Shown: one piece after another, positions 1-6,901 of the stretch
How positions within the stretch are numbered: position 1 is the first letter of the stretch
How the letters are laid out: the number at the start of each line of letters is the position of its first letter
The notes under the pieces: generated by a model
Seen by the model: only the letters and a program-made list of their open reading frames with translations
Databases searched by the model: none
Told to the model about the DNA's origin: nothing
Made by a program: the position numbers and the translations under genes
Assembly (NCBI RefSeq): GCF_019402445.1
Contig: NZ_SRZM01000131.1
Coordinates: 1 to 10,420, forward strand
Source: Brachyspira pilosicoli
GTDB taxonomy: Bacteria; Spirochaetota; Brachyspiria; Brachyspirales; Brachyspiraceae
Length of the DNA stretch: 10,420 nucleotides
Reading direction: 5' to 3'

Positions 1-62
1 ATTATTACGCTATCATTCTATTTTTTAAACAAAAAAAAACAAAATTTTTTTTATTACTGTTT

Positions 63-91
63 ATAATATTACATCTTACAGTTATTTTCAA
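63..91 (-). promoter_or_regulatory. possible leftward sigma70 promoter
   Basis: On the minus strand a TTGAAA hexamer (plus positions 86-91) is followed after 17 bp by TATTAT (63-68). It would drive a gene lying beyond the left edge of the window. In such AT-rich DNA a match of this quality arises often by chance, so this is only a candidate. The rest of positions 1-133 holds A/T tracts (for example A9 at 31-39) and no open reading frame that I can support. Confidence 0.3.
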
Positions 92-133
92 ATTTAAATA
101 TACTATTGTTGTGAAATAAAAGAACAATAATAG

Positions 134-190
134 TAAAAAAATACTCCCTATCTCCTGCCAAATAAAACAAAAGATAAGGAGTATTTTATA
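134..190 (-). terminator. intrinsic terminator of the permease gene
   Basis: Arms at 172-187 and 138-153 form a 16-bp stem read on the minus strand, with a single T.G wobble and an 18-nt loop. A run of T residues follows directly on the minus strand (plus A-run 134-140). It starts about 10 bp after the permease stop codon. This is a textbook Rho-independent terminator and closes the leftward hydrolase-permease unit. Confidence 0.85.
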
Positions 191-196
191 AAATAA

Positions 197-1480
197 TTAT
201 TTCTTTTTTGATAATTTCATTAAAAAATAAACAATAGCTCCTACTACAAGACCGCCCAAACCAAATATAATTTTCTTTAAATCTGATTGTGATAATAACC
301 ACAAACTAACAACTATAGCAATTATAGGAATAACAGGTCCAAGAGGAAGAGTAAAACCTCTCTCCATATCTGGAGCTTTTTTTCTCATTACTGGCACCGC
401 CAAACAAGTAGGAATATATTGAGCAAAACGTGATACTACACTAATAGCTGCTAATGTAGTGAAACTTCCTGTAAGTGTTACTAATGCTGTTAATACAACA
501 GATATTATTACAGCTACATAAGGAACATCTTTAGAGTTTCTTTTTGAAATAAAGCTTGGAAGCTGATTTTCATCAGACATAGCAACACCCGCACGAGGAG
601 TTAAGAATGAAGAAGCTACATTAATACCGCCTATAGAAATCAAAGTACCAGCAGTAACCATAGCTCCTGCCCATTTACCTAAGAATTTTTCTGCCGCAGT
701 AGCCACTGGTGTGCTTGTTGTAGCTAGAGAAGCTCCTAATATACCTATGCTGTTTACCTGAATAAGTATATATATTATAGCTACTAACACCAAAACTACA
801 CATATAGCCAAAGGAACATTCTTTTTAGCATTATCCATATCTCCTGCAGCAACACCTATAGATTCAAAACCTGTAAAAGCATAAAATATAAGTAAAGCAG
901 CACTTCCAAATGTACCCTTTAATACAACTTCTCCATTTTCAGCAACTGGATTTACAAAGTTCTCACCTTTTATAAAGAAAATACCAACTGTAACGAACAA
1001 TATTAAAGGTATTAATTTACCTGTAGTAACAATATTATTCATTATTTTGGATATTTTTACCCCCATAATGTTCATTATACCAAGCAAAACAAGTATGCTT
1101 ATAGCAATAACTTTTTGCACTAGAGGATTTTGAGCCGGAGCCCAAACTGCACCTAATGCTGTAGGAAAACCCATAGCCATAGCAGCCCAAGCAATTATAC
1201 TTATAGCCCATTTCATTATACCAACTTCAAAACCAACGAACTCGCCAAAAGCATCTTTTGCATAAAGATAAGGTCCACCATTATTCTTATACATTCCGCC
1301 CATTTCAGCAAAACATAATGCTATAGAAATAACCAAAAAAGCATCAAATATAATTACCCCTATACTCATTACACCAACTTCAGCATAAGCCTGATTTGGA
1401 AGCAAAAAAATACCTGTTCCAACTATAGCATTAATACCAAGTAATACTATACTAAAGAGCCCTAACTTATTACCCGACAT
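197..1480 (-). CDS. APC-family amino acid/polyamine permease
   Basis: This is a 427-residue integral membrane protein of the amino acid-polyamine-organocation superfamily, with roughly twelve hydrophobic segments, the usual size for the family. The unwound first helix carries the substrate-binding motif VGTGIF (about residues 20-25). The loop after helix 2 has the GGPYLYAKDAFG stretch (68-79), and helix 6 has FTGFESIG (202-209) followed by KKNVP, all typical APC positions. The start is supported by AAGGAG six bases upstream of the ATG. The gene lies 50 bp downstream of a gamma-glutamyl hydrolase on the same strand, with no terminator between them, so they are probably cotranscribed. The pairing recalls PuuP/PuuD of putrescine use, or a glutamate/GABA-type exchanger. 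The substrate cannot be read from sequence, and no glutamyl-polyamine synthetase (PuuA) is present here. Confidence 0.92.
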   Translation of the reverse strand: MSGNKLGLFSIVLLGINAIVGTGIFLLPNQAYAEVGVMSIGVIIFDAFLVISIALCFAEMGGMYKNNGGPYLYAKDAFGEFVGFEVGIMKWAISIIAWAAMAMGFPTALGAVWAPAQNPLVQKVIAISILVLLGIMNIMGVKISKIMNNIVTTGKLIPLILFVTVGIFFIKGENFVNPVAENGEVVLKGTFGSAALLIFYAFTGFESIGVAAGDMDNAKKNVPLAICVVLVLVAIIYILIQVNSIGILGASLATTSTPVATAAEKFLGKWAGAMVTAGTLISIGGINVASSFLTPRAGVAMSDENQLPSFISKRNSKDVPYVAVIISVVLTALVTLTGSFTTLAAISVVSRFAQYIPTCLAVPVMRKKAPDMERGFTLPLGPVIPIIAIVVSLWLLSQSDLKKIIFGLGGLVVGAIVYFLMKLSKKK

Positions 1481-1530
1481 AAAAAACTCCTTAAAAAATA
1501 TTTTTAAAAAACAATATAAGAGGTAAAGGA

Positions 1531-2259
1531 TTATCTCTTACAAACAGATATCAATTTTTTGAAAATATTTAAAGCGAAATCATAATGAGAATGCATCATT
1601 TCTGGGTGAAATTGTACTCCAAATACAAAATTGCCATTTTCTGTATATTCTACACTTTCAACTACACCATCTGTAGAATGACTTGTAGCAATTAAGCCTT
1701 TACCCAAATCTTTAATAGCCAAATGATGAAAAGAATTAACCCTTAAACTATCTCCTACTATCTCTCTGATAATACTTCCTTCTTTAGTTGTAATATTATG
1801 TGTAGGTTCATAGGGTTTAGCTGATTGAGAATGTTTTATATAACAATCTTTTATAAAAGATAAATCTTGATATAAGCTTCCTCCAAAGGCAACATTTATA
1901 ATTTGACATCCTCGGCATATACCAAGTATAGGTTTTTTCATTTCTAAAGCATATTTTATTATTTTTAATTCATGATTATCTCTTCTAGGAAATATTCTTC
2001 CTAGTTTAGAATTAACTTCCTCTCCCCAATATATAGGGTCAATATCATACCCTCCAGAAAGAACAATACCATCAACATTAGAAATTTGCGTTTTTATATC
2101 ATCATCATCATCTATCATCGGAATAATAAATGGTATCCCACCAGCTCTTGTAACAGAAAGCACATAATCATCATTTACATAAGCTCTCTCATAACCAGAA
2201 AAAACACCATCATTTTCAATAGCCAATATGCTACCACTTATACCGATAATAGGTTTCAT
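1531..2259 (-). CDS. gamma-glutamyl-gamma-aminobutyrate hydrolase-like (peptidase C26, class I GATase fold)
   Basis: The product is a 242-residue cytosolic hydrolase of the PuuD-like class I amidotransferase family, which cleaves gamma-glutamyl amide bonds such as gamma-Glu-GABA. The nucleophile elbow LGICRGCQ places the catalytic Cys at about residue 115. VQFHPE supplies the His (about 218) and Glu (about 220) of the triad, and LSGGYDIDP (about 67-75) is the expected glycine-rich loop. Length fits the family. A longer reading from an ATG at 2271 would add four residues (MECF). However, that ATG overlaps a GGAG ribosome-binding site lying six bases before the ATG at 2259, and the family normally begins KPIIGI, so I chose 2259. 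Five consecutive Asp residues (about 50-54) come from a GAT repeat. The gene leads the operon with the downstream permease. The exact substrate is inferred only at family level. Confidence 0.9.
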   Translation of the reverse strand: MKPIIGISGSILAIENDGVFSGYERAYVNDDYVLSVTRAGGIPFIIPMIDDDDDIKTQISNVDGIVLSGGYDIDPIYWGEEVNSKLGRIFPRRDNHELKIIKYALEMKKPILGICRGCQIINVAFGGSLYQDLSFIKDCYIKHSQSAKPYEPTHNITTKEGSIIREIVGDSLRVNSFHHLAIKDLGKGLIATSHSTDGVVESVEYTENGNFVFGVQFHPEMMHSHYDFALNIFKKLISVCKR

Positions 2260-2265
2260 AAAACA

Positions 2266-2269
2266 CTCC
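2266..2269 (-). promoter_or_regulatory. ribosome-binding site that sets the hydrolase start
   Basis: On the minus strand GGAG sits six bases before the ATG at 2259. The alternative upstream ATG at 2271 overlaps this GGAG itself and has no Shine-Dalgarno sequence of its own, which argues against it. Confidence 0.7.
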
Positions 2270-2299
2270 ATTTAATATTTAAATATAGCTTTAATTTCA

Positions 2300-2328
2300 A
2301 GTATAGTCAAAAACAAATAATTTGTCAA
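2300..2328 (-). promoter_or_regulatory. sigma70-type promoter of the hydrolase-permease operon
   Basis: Minus-strand TTGACA (plus 2323-2328), a 17-bp spacer, then TATACT (2300-2305). Both the hexamers and the spacing are near-consensus. Transcription would begin near 2293, giving a leader of about 34 nt before the hydrolase ATG. Its -35 element overlaps that of the divergent promoter. Confidence 0.75.
2313..2325. promoter_or_regulatory. candidate operator palindrome in divergent promoter region
   Basis: ACAAAT and ATTTGT form a perfect inverted repeat around a single central A. It covers part of the shared -35 elements and the spacer of the leftward promoter. The same area carries two copies of GTCAAAAA (2306-2313 and 2324-2331), 18 bp apart on one strand. 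The position suits a regulator that would control both directions, but no regulator gene is in the window and AT-only palindromes are common here. Confidence 0.35.
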
Positions 2329-2350
2329 AAAAACTGATATAATTTATAAT
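2322..2350 (+). promoter_or_regulatory. sigma70-type promoter of the M20 amidohydrolase gene
   Basis: TTGTCA (2322-2327), a 17-bp spacer, then a perfect TATAAT (2345-2350). Expected transcription start is near 2357, giving a leader of about 45 nt. The -35 box is shifted only one base from the -35 box of the opposite promoter. Confidence 0.75.
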
Positions 2351-2401
2351 ATAAAAATAGAATTTCTATTCAAAATAATATTCAAGCGGTATTTTAATTT
2401 T

Positions 2402-3631
2402 ATGAAAAAAGACGACCTCAATATTTTAGATAATATAAAAACAAAAATAAAAGAAATAGAAAATGAACTTATAAACATAAGAAGGCATATACATTCATAT
2501 CCAGAATTAAGCAATCAAGAATTTAATACTATGGAGTTTATATCAAATTATTTAAACTTGCATGAAATAAAACATAAAACAAAAATAGCAAACACTGGAA
2601 TTATAGCAGATATTTTAGGAGAGGATAAAAGTTTTACTATTGCATTTAGGGCAGATATGGACGCTTTACCTATAGAAGATTTAAAACATTGCAGTTACGC
2701 TTCAAAAAATAAAGGAGTTTGCCATGCTTGCGGACATGATGTGCATACTGCAATAAATATGGGTATAGCAAGAATATTTTCAAACAAAGATAAAAATTTT
2801 GTTCCTCCATGCAATATAAGATTAATATTTCAGCCTGCAGAAGAAACAACAGGCGGAGCTTCTAATATGATAAAAGAAAATGCCTTACATAATGTTAATA
2901 TTACCTATGCTCTTCATGTAGATGTAAATTCTGATGTAGGCAATATAAAAATAACTGATAGTATAGTTAATGCCAGCTGTCTAGATTTCAAAATAAAAAT
3001 ATACGGCAAAAAATCACACGGAGCTAATCCTGCTGACGGAGTAGATGCTATAGTAGTATCGGCAAATATTATAAACACCATACAAACCATCATAAGTAGA
3101 AGCACATATGTTGGAGAAAATGCTGTTATTACAATAGGCACTATTAACGGAGGAAAAGCTACAAATGTAATATGTGATTATGTGGAAATGACTGGAACTA
3201 TTAGGGCATTAAGAGATACCACTATTAACAATATAATAAACAAAATAAAAAAAATAATTAAAAATATAGCTATATCAATGGAAGCAGACGGAGAGTTTAT
3301 AGAAACAACTTATTTTCCTGGGTTAATTAATTGGAAAGAAGCTGCAAGTATTATAAGAGAAAATGCTATAGATTTATTAGGAGAAAAAAACGTATTAAAT
3401 ATAAAACCGTCTTTAGGAGCTGAAGATTTTTCTTATTTTATATTAAATAAGCCAGGAGCTTTTTTTAATCTTGGAGCCAGAAACAATAAAAAATCAATAA
3501 CACCTAATGCACATAGCGGTTTATTTGATGTAGATGAATCCTGCATTGCAATAGGACTTACATTGCAAATAATGAATATATATAAAACCTATCTTCAAAG
3601 AGATAATTTCCCAATGGGAATGCATAGATAA
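2402..3631 (+). CDS. M20-family amidohydrolase (M20D type: N-acyl amino acid / hippurate hydrolase-like)
   Basis: This 409-residue cytosolic metallohydrolase is of full family length. M20D enzymes remove acyl groups from N-acyl amino acids or related conjugates using a metal centre. The expected motifs appear in order: RRHIHSYPELSNQE (27-40), AFRADMDALPIED (81-93), ACGHDVHTA with ligand Cys110 and His112 (109-117), QPAEETTGGA with the catalytic Glu pair 147/148, ALHVD with His172, KKSHGANPADGVDAI in the dimerisation domain (203-217), GAEDFSYF (339-346) and a late His371. The ATG at 2402 has only a weak upstream AAGCGG at poor spacing, but no better start exists and the motifs start soon after. 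A divergent promoter precedes it. The acyl group and amino acid are unknown; auxin-conjugate hydrolase-type labels would be the same family. Confidence 0.93.
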   Translation: MKKDDLNILDNIKTKIKEIENELINIRRHIHSYPELSNQEFNTMEFISNYLNLHEIKHKTKIANTGIIADILGEDKSFTIAFRADMDALPIEDLKHCSYASKNKGVCHACGHDVHTAINMGIARIFSNKDKNFVPPCNIRLIFQPAEETTGGASNMIKENALHNVNITYALHVDVNSDVGNIKITDSIVNASCLDFKIKIYGKKSHGANPADGVDAIVVSANIINTIQTIISRSTYVGENAVITIGTINGGKATNVICDYVEMTGTIRALRDTTINNIINKIKKIIKNIAISMEADGEFIETTYFPGLINWKEAASIIRENAIDLLGEKNVLNIKPSLGAEDFSYFILNKPGAFFNLGARNNKKSITPNAHSGLFDVDESCIAIGLTLQIMNIYKTYLQRDNFPMGMHR

Positions 3632-3663
3632 TATAATATTTTACAAATAATAAAAAAAACTTA

Positions 3664-3692
3664 TTGACAAGATTATATTATAAAATATAATC
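3664..3692 (+). promoter_or_regulatory. promoter of the oppA-like gene with overlapping inverted repeat
   Basis: TTGACA (3664-3669), a 16-bp spacer, then TATAAT (3686-3691). A perfect inverted repeat with 9-bp arms (3671-3679 and 3684-3692) around a 4-bp centre fills the spacer and covers the -10 box. The repeat could be an operator. It could also be a weak AT-only hairpin attenuating read-through from the M20 gene, since no other terminator lies between the two genes. Confidence 0.65.
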
Positions 3693-3713
3693 TTTCTAAA
3701 AAATCCATACTAA

Positions 3714-3719
3714 GGGTGG
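3714..3719 (+). promoter_or_regulatory. ribosome-binding site of the oppA-like gene
   Basis: GGGTGG within AAGGGTGGG lies five bases before the ATG at 3725. It overlaps the GTG that would otherwise be the first possible start (3716). The overlap and the need for a short basic lipoprotein signal start both favour the ATG. Confidence 0.55.
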
Positions 3720-3724
3720 GTAAT

Positions 3725-5329
3725 ATGAAACAATATATTATTATTCTTACCGCTTTATTCTTATCTATTTTATCTTGTACAAATAAAAAAACTATCGATG
3801 AAAACACTATTTATGTAAATCTTGGAGCAGAACCAAAAACTATAGACCCTGCTCTAAACATTACATTACAAGGCTCTACTTATGTAACACATTTATTTGA
3901 ATGCTTAACTACAAAATATAAAGACATAGCCATTCAGCCAGGTGCTGCAGAAAGTTGGGATATATCTGAAGATGGTCTTACATATATATTTCATTTAAGA
4001 ACCAATGGTAAATGGTCTGATGGAAAACCTCTAACAGCAAAAGATTTTGAATATTCTTGGAAAAGGGTTGTTGATCCAAATACAGCAAGCGAGCCTAGTT
4101 ATTTATTTGAGCCTATACTTAATTTTTCTAATGTAAATGCGGGATATATGCCTGTTGATGAGTTTGGTATAAAGGCTTTAGATGATTATACATTAGAAGT
4201 AAAACTAGAATATCCTACTGCTTATTTTTTGGAACTTGTAAATCTTCCTGTATTCTCTCCTGTAAGAAAAGATATGGTTGAAAAAAATCCTGATAATTGG
4301 ACTAGAGATCCTAAAACTTGTATTGGTAATGGTGCTTTTATGTTGAAAGAGAGAAAACCAGATGAAAGCATTACTGTTGTAAAAAATACTAATTATTGGG
4401 GAGCTGACACAATAGTTGCTGAAAGAATCAAATTCGTTCTTATGGATAATCCTAATTCTGCAGTTGCTGGTGTTAAAGAAGGCTCTCTTCATTTCTCTGA
4501 CCAATTTCCATATCAAGACGTGGATACACTAAGAGAAGAAGGTTTAATAGATATAGCTACAAGAATAGGAACTCAATATTATGCACTCAACACTACAAAT
4601 GAAACCCTAAAAGACAAAAGAGTAAGAAAAGCATTATCACTTGCTATAGATAGAAATTATATAGTAGATAATATTATAAAATCTGGTAAGCCAGCTGGTG
4701 CATTAGTGCCTTGGGGTGTTACAGATGTAGAAGGATATTTTAGAGATAATGCTGGTGAATATATAAGCACAAACAAAGCAGATTATCAAAAAAATGTAGA
4801 AGAGGCTAAAAGATTAATGGCAGAAGCAGGATATCCAAACGGGGAAGGTTTTCCTGTATTAGAGTTTTATCTTACATTTAGTAATGATATACCTATGTTT
4901 GAAGCTGTACAGAATATGTGGAAAGAGAATCTTGGTATAGATGTTAAGCTTACACAGATGGAGTTTGCACCGTTTATTCATGCATTTAGAACAGAAAGAA
5001 ATTATACTATGGCGGCTGCAAGTTGGACTGGAAGCTACAATGACCCTACTACTTTTTTAGGTATGTTTGTTAGCTATTCATATAAGAATCACTCTCTATT
5101 TACAAACCAAGCTTTTGATGAAGCAATTAGTATAGCGTCAAAGACTACTGACCAAAATATTAGAATGAGAGAATTACACAAAGCAGAAAAAATACTTATA
5201 GAAGATGAGGCTGTGATTATACCTATTGCATATTTTGAACCTGCTGTATTAAAAAGTCCAAAATTAAAAGATGTATTCTATATACCTTTTGCTCAATATA
5301 AATTTTCTTATTCATACTTAGAAAAATAA
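3725..5329 (+). CDS. oligopeptide ABC transporter substrate-binding lipoprotein (OppA-like, SBP family 5)
   Basis: This 534-residue extracytoplasmic binding protein captures peptides for an ABC importer. Its N-terminus is a lipoprotein signal: MKQ, a hydrophobic stretch, then SILSC with the lipidated Cys at residue 18. The mature part opens with the family signature around NLGAEPKTIDPALN. It continues with GAAESWDISEDGLTYIFHLR and KWSDGKPLTAKDFEYSWKRVVDP, the best-known SBP_bac_5 block. Length is normal. A GTG at 3716 would add three residues, but it lies inside the AAGGGTGGG that serves as the ribosome-binding site five bases before the ATG at 3725, so the ATG is preferred. The gene follows the M20 hydrolase by about 90 bp and has its own promoter. 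No permease or ATPase subunits (OppBCDF) accompany it here, so it must use components encoded elsewhere. Confidence 0.93.
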   Translation: MKQYIIILTALFLSILSCTNKKTIDENTIYVNLGAEPKTIDPALNITLQGSTYVTHLFECLTTKYKDIAIQPGAAESWDISEDGLTYIFHLRTNGKWSDGKPLTAKDFEYSWKRVVDPNTASEPSYLFEPILNFSNVNAGYMPVDEFGIKALDDYTLEVKLEYPTAYFLELVNLPVFSPVRKDMVEKNPDNWTRDPKTCIGNGAFMLKERKPDESITVVKNTNYWGADTIVAERIKFVLMDNPNSAVAGVKEGSLHFSDQFPYQDVDTLREEGLIDIATRIGTQYYALNTTNETLKDKRVRKALSLAIDRNYIVDNIIKSGKPAGALVPWGVTDVEGYFRDNAGEYISTNKADYQKNVEEAKRLMAEAGYPNGEGFPVLEFYLTFSNDIPMFEAVQNMWKENLGIDVKLTQMEFAPFIHAFRTERNYTMAAASWTGSYNDPTTFLGMFVSYSYKNHSLFTNQAFDEAISIASKTTDQNIRMRELHKAEKILIEDEAVIIPIAYFEPAVLKSPKLKDVFYIPFAQYKFSYSYLEK

Positions 5330-5356
5330 TTTTATATTAATAATTTATTATTTTTT

Positions 5357-5392
5357 ATATCCTTATTATTATATATAATAAGGATATTTTTT
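5357..5392 (+). terminator. intrinsic terminator of the oppA-like gene
   Basis: A 13-bp perfect stem (5357-5369 with 5375-5387) around a 5-nt loop is followed immediately by a T-run (5387-5392). It lies 28 bp after the stop codon. The minus-strand side lacks a T-tail, so it acts in the plus direction. Confidence 0.82.
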
Positions 5393-5433
5393 ATAAAAAT
5401 TAAATTAATCTTAACTTTGCTCCACATAATATA

Positions 5434-5463
5434 TTGACAAGTAATCAATCTATAATATATAAT
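5434..5463 (+). promoter_or_regulatory. sigma70-type promoter of the MATE gene
   Basis: TTGACA (5434-5439) and TATAAT (5458-5463) are separated by 18 bp. The element sits after the terminator of the preceding gene and about 45 bp before the MATE start. A second TATAAT at 5451-5456 is too close to the -35 box to be the partner. Between 5393 and 5433 I see nothing further. Confidence 0.7.
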
Positions 5464-5508
5464 ATTGCACTAAAATATATATATAATAATTCTTTGAGTA
5501 AATAAAAT

Positions 5509-6897
5509 ATGAACAATAGTCATTTGATTAAAAATAAATTATTTGGAAATTTGGATTTTTACAAATTATGCATTTCCATTGCTGTACCTGTAATGCTTCA
5601 GCAGCTTATAATGGGAATGGTGTCATTAATAGATAATTTTATGGTGGCAGAACTCGGTGATATAAAAATGGCTGCTGTAAATGTATCTAATCAGCTTAAT
5701 TTTATATATTTAGTAATACTCAATACATGCTATGGTGCTGGTGGAATATATATGGCACAAAATGCTGGTGCTGACAACAAAGAAGGCATGCAGCAAGCTT
5801 TTAGATTCAAAGTGATACTTCCTTTTACTATATCTACTATATATATGATATTAATGCTTATAAATCCAGAAATATTTATGCGTTTAATGACAAATGGTAA
5901 TAATTCACAAGAGGCAATATTAGCTTCAAGCACAAAATATATGAGTATAATTGCTTTTACATTTATACCGATATCAATTTCTGGTGCAATAGGAACTTCT
6001 TACAGAGAAATAGGCAAACCACATATACCACTTATAATATCAGTAATAGCAACATTCTGTAATACATTTGGAAACTATATTCTAATATACGGAAACTTTG
6101 GAGCTCCTAGACTTGAAGAAACTGGTGCTGCTATTGCAACTCTAATTGCAAGAATAATAGAGATGATATTATTTATAGTATACATCAAATTGCATAAAGA
6201 AAAGTTTTATGTGAGAACTAGAGAAATTTTAAAAGTAAAACTTAATGTATTTTATTCTATGCTAAAGAAATCTAGTTTAATATTTTTAAGTGAGATAAGC
6301 TGGGGACTTAGCGAGATGTTTATGACAGCACTTTACAACAGCAGAGGAGGTGCTGAAACTGTTGCGGGTATGGCTTCTGGTTTTACTATAGCTAATATAT
6401 TTTATTTAGTATTTCAGGGAATATTTGTATCTACTATGGTTGTAGTTGGAGGAACGCTTGGAAGGGGCGAACTTGAAGATGCAAAAAATAAAGCAAGGTG
6501 GATATTAAATGGTTCTGTTATAGCGGGGGCTGTAGTTGGACTTGTACAAATGTCTTCTACCCTATTAATACCTTTTATATTTTCAAAATTAACACCAGAT
6601 GCTCAGGGTATAACTAGAAGTTTAGTAATATTAATAGCTTCATATATGCCTGTTTGGACTTATATTAATGCTCAATTTGCTGTTTCAAGAGCTGGAGGTG
6701 ATACTGTGTTTGGTTTTGCTGTGGATGTGCCTGTATCTTTACTTATGTTTGCACCTTTGGCTTTAATACTTGCAAAGTTTACTACAGTAGGGCCTGTTGC
6801 TATGTTTGGTATAGCGAAATTAACTGACTTCGCAAAAATTACAATAGGTGTTATAATGCTAAAAAAAGAAAGATGGGTAAGAAAATTGACAGAATAA
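5509..6897 (+). CDS. MATE-family multidrug/sodium (or proton) antiporter
   Basis: This 462-residue inner-membrane protein has about twelve hydrophobic segments in two homologous halves, the usual MATE size. MATE transporters expel cationic drugs and metabolites in exchange for Na+ or H+. The N-terminal half shows ISIAVPVMLQQLIMG and SLIDNFMVAELGDIKMAAVNVSNQ (about residues 43-66), the hallmark first-helix block. GTSYREIGKPHIPLI in the middle and GNFGAPRLEETGAAIATLIAR are the characteristic loop and helix around the end of the N-lobe. The C-lobe repeats the pattern (GMASGFTIAN, VVVGGTLGRGELEDAKNKA). The ATG at 5509 has only a weak GAG upstream, so the translation signal is poor. It is a single-gene transcript. 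The gene ends 4 bp before the opposing CvpA-like gene. The substrate is unknown. Confidence 0.93.
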   Translation: MNNSHLIKNKLFGNLDFYKLCISIAVPVMLQQLIMGMVSLIDNFMVAELGDIKMAAVNVSNQLNFIYLVILNTCYGAGGIYMAQNAGADNKEGMQQAFRFKVILPFTISTIYMILMLINPEIFMRLMTNGNNSQEAILASSTKYMSIIAFTFIPISISGAIGTSYREIGKPHIPLIISVIATFCNTFGNYILIYGNFGAPRLEETGAAIATLIARIIEMILFIVYIKLHKEKFYVRTREILKVKLNVFYSMLKKSSLIFLSEISWGLSEMFMTALYNSRGGAETVAGMASGFTIANIFYLVFQGIFVSTMVVVGGTLGRGELEDAKNKARWILNGSVIAGAVVGLVQMSSTLLIPFIFSKLTPDAQGITRSLVILIASYMPVWTYINAQFAVSRAGGDTVFGFAVDVPVSLLMFAPLALILAKFTTVGPVAMFGIAKLTDFAKITIGVIMLKKERWVRKLTE

Positions 6898-6901
6898 AAT
6901 C

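Noticed and set aside
31..53. A9 and T8 tracts near the left edge as a phase-variable tract
   Set aside because: Noncoding here, in an extremely AT-rich genome where such tracts are expected; no linked gene is visible to judge an effect.
101..135. Imperfect inverted repeat (TACTATTGTT against AACAATAATAGTA)
   Set aside because: Needs a 3-nt bulge, is entirely A/T-rich and has no position that clearly suggests an operator or terminator; the strong hairpin next to it explains termination.
2086..2337. Plus-strand open frame of 83 codons
   Set aside because: Lies mostly antisense to the well-supported hydrolase and crosses the divergent promoters; low-complexity Ile/Tyr-rich translation with no family features.
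2914..3141. Minus-strand open frame of 75 codons inside the M20 gene
   Set aside because: Antisense to a gene with intact catalytic motifs; no ribosome-binding site or recognisable domain.
4205..4516. Minus-strand open frame of 103 codons inside the oppA-like gene
   Set aside because: Antisense shadow of a strongly supported family protein; no independent coding evidence.
5730..5933. Minus-strand open frame of 67 codons inside the MATE gene
   Set aside because: Antisense shadow with no motif or translation signal.
6886..6891. TTGACA at the 3' end of the MATE gene as a possible promoter
   Set aside because: No acceptable -10 hexamer at 16-18 bp, and downstream on the plus strand there is only antisense sequence to the CvpA-like gene.
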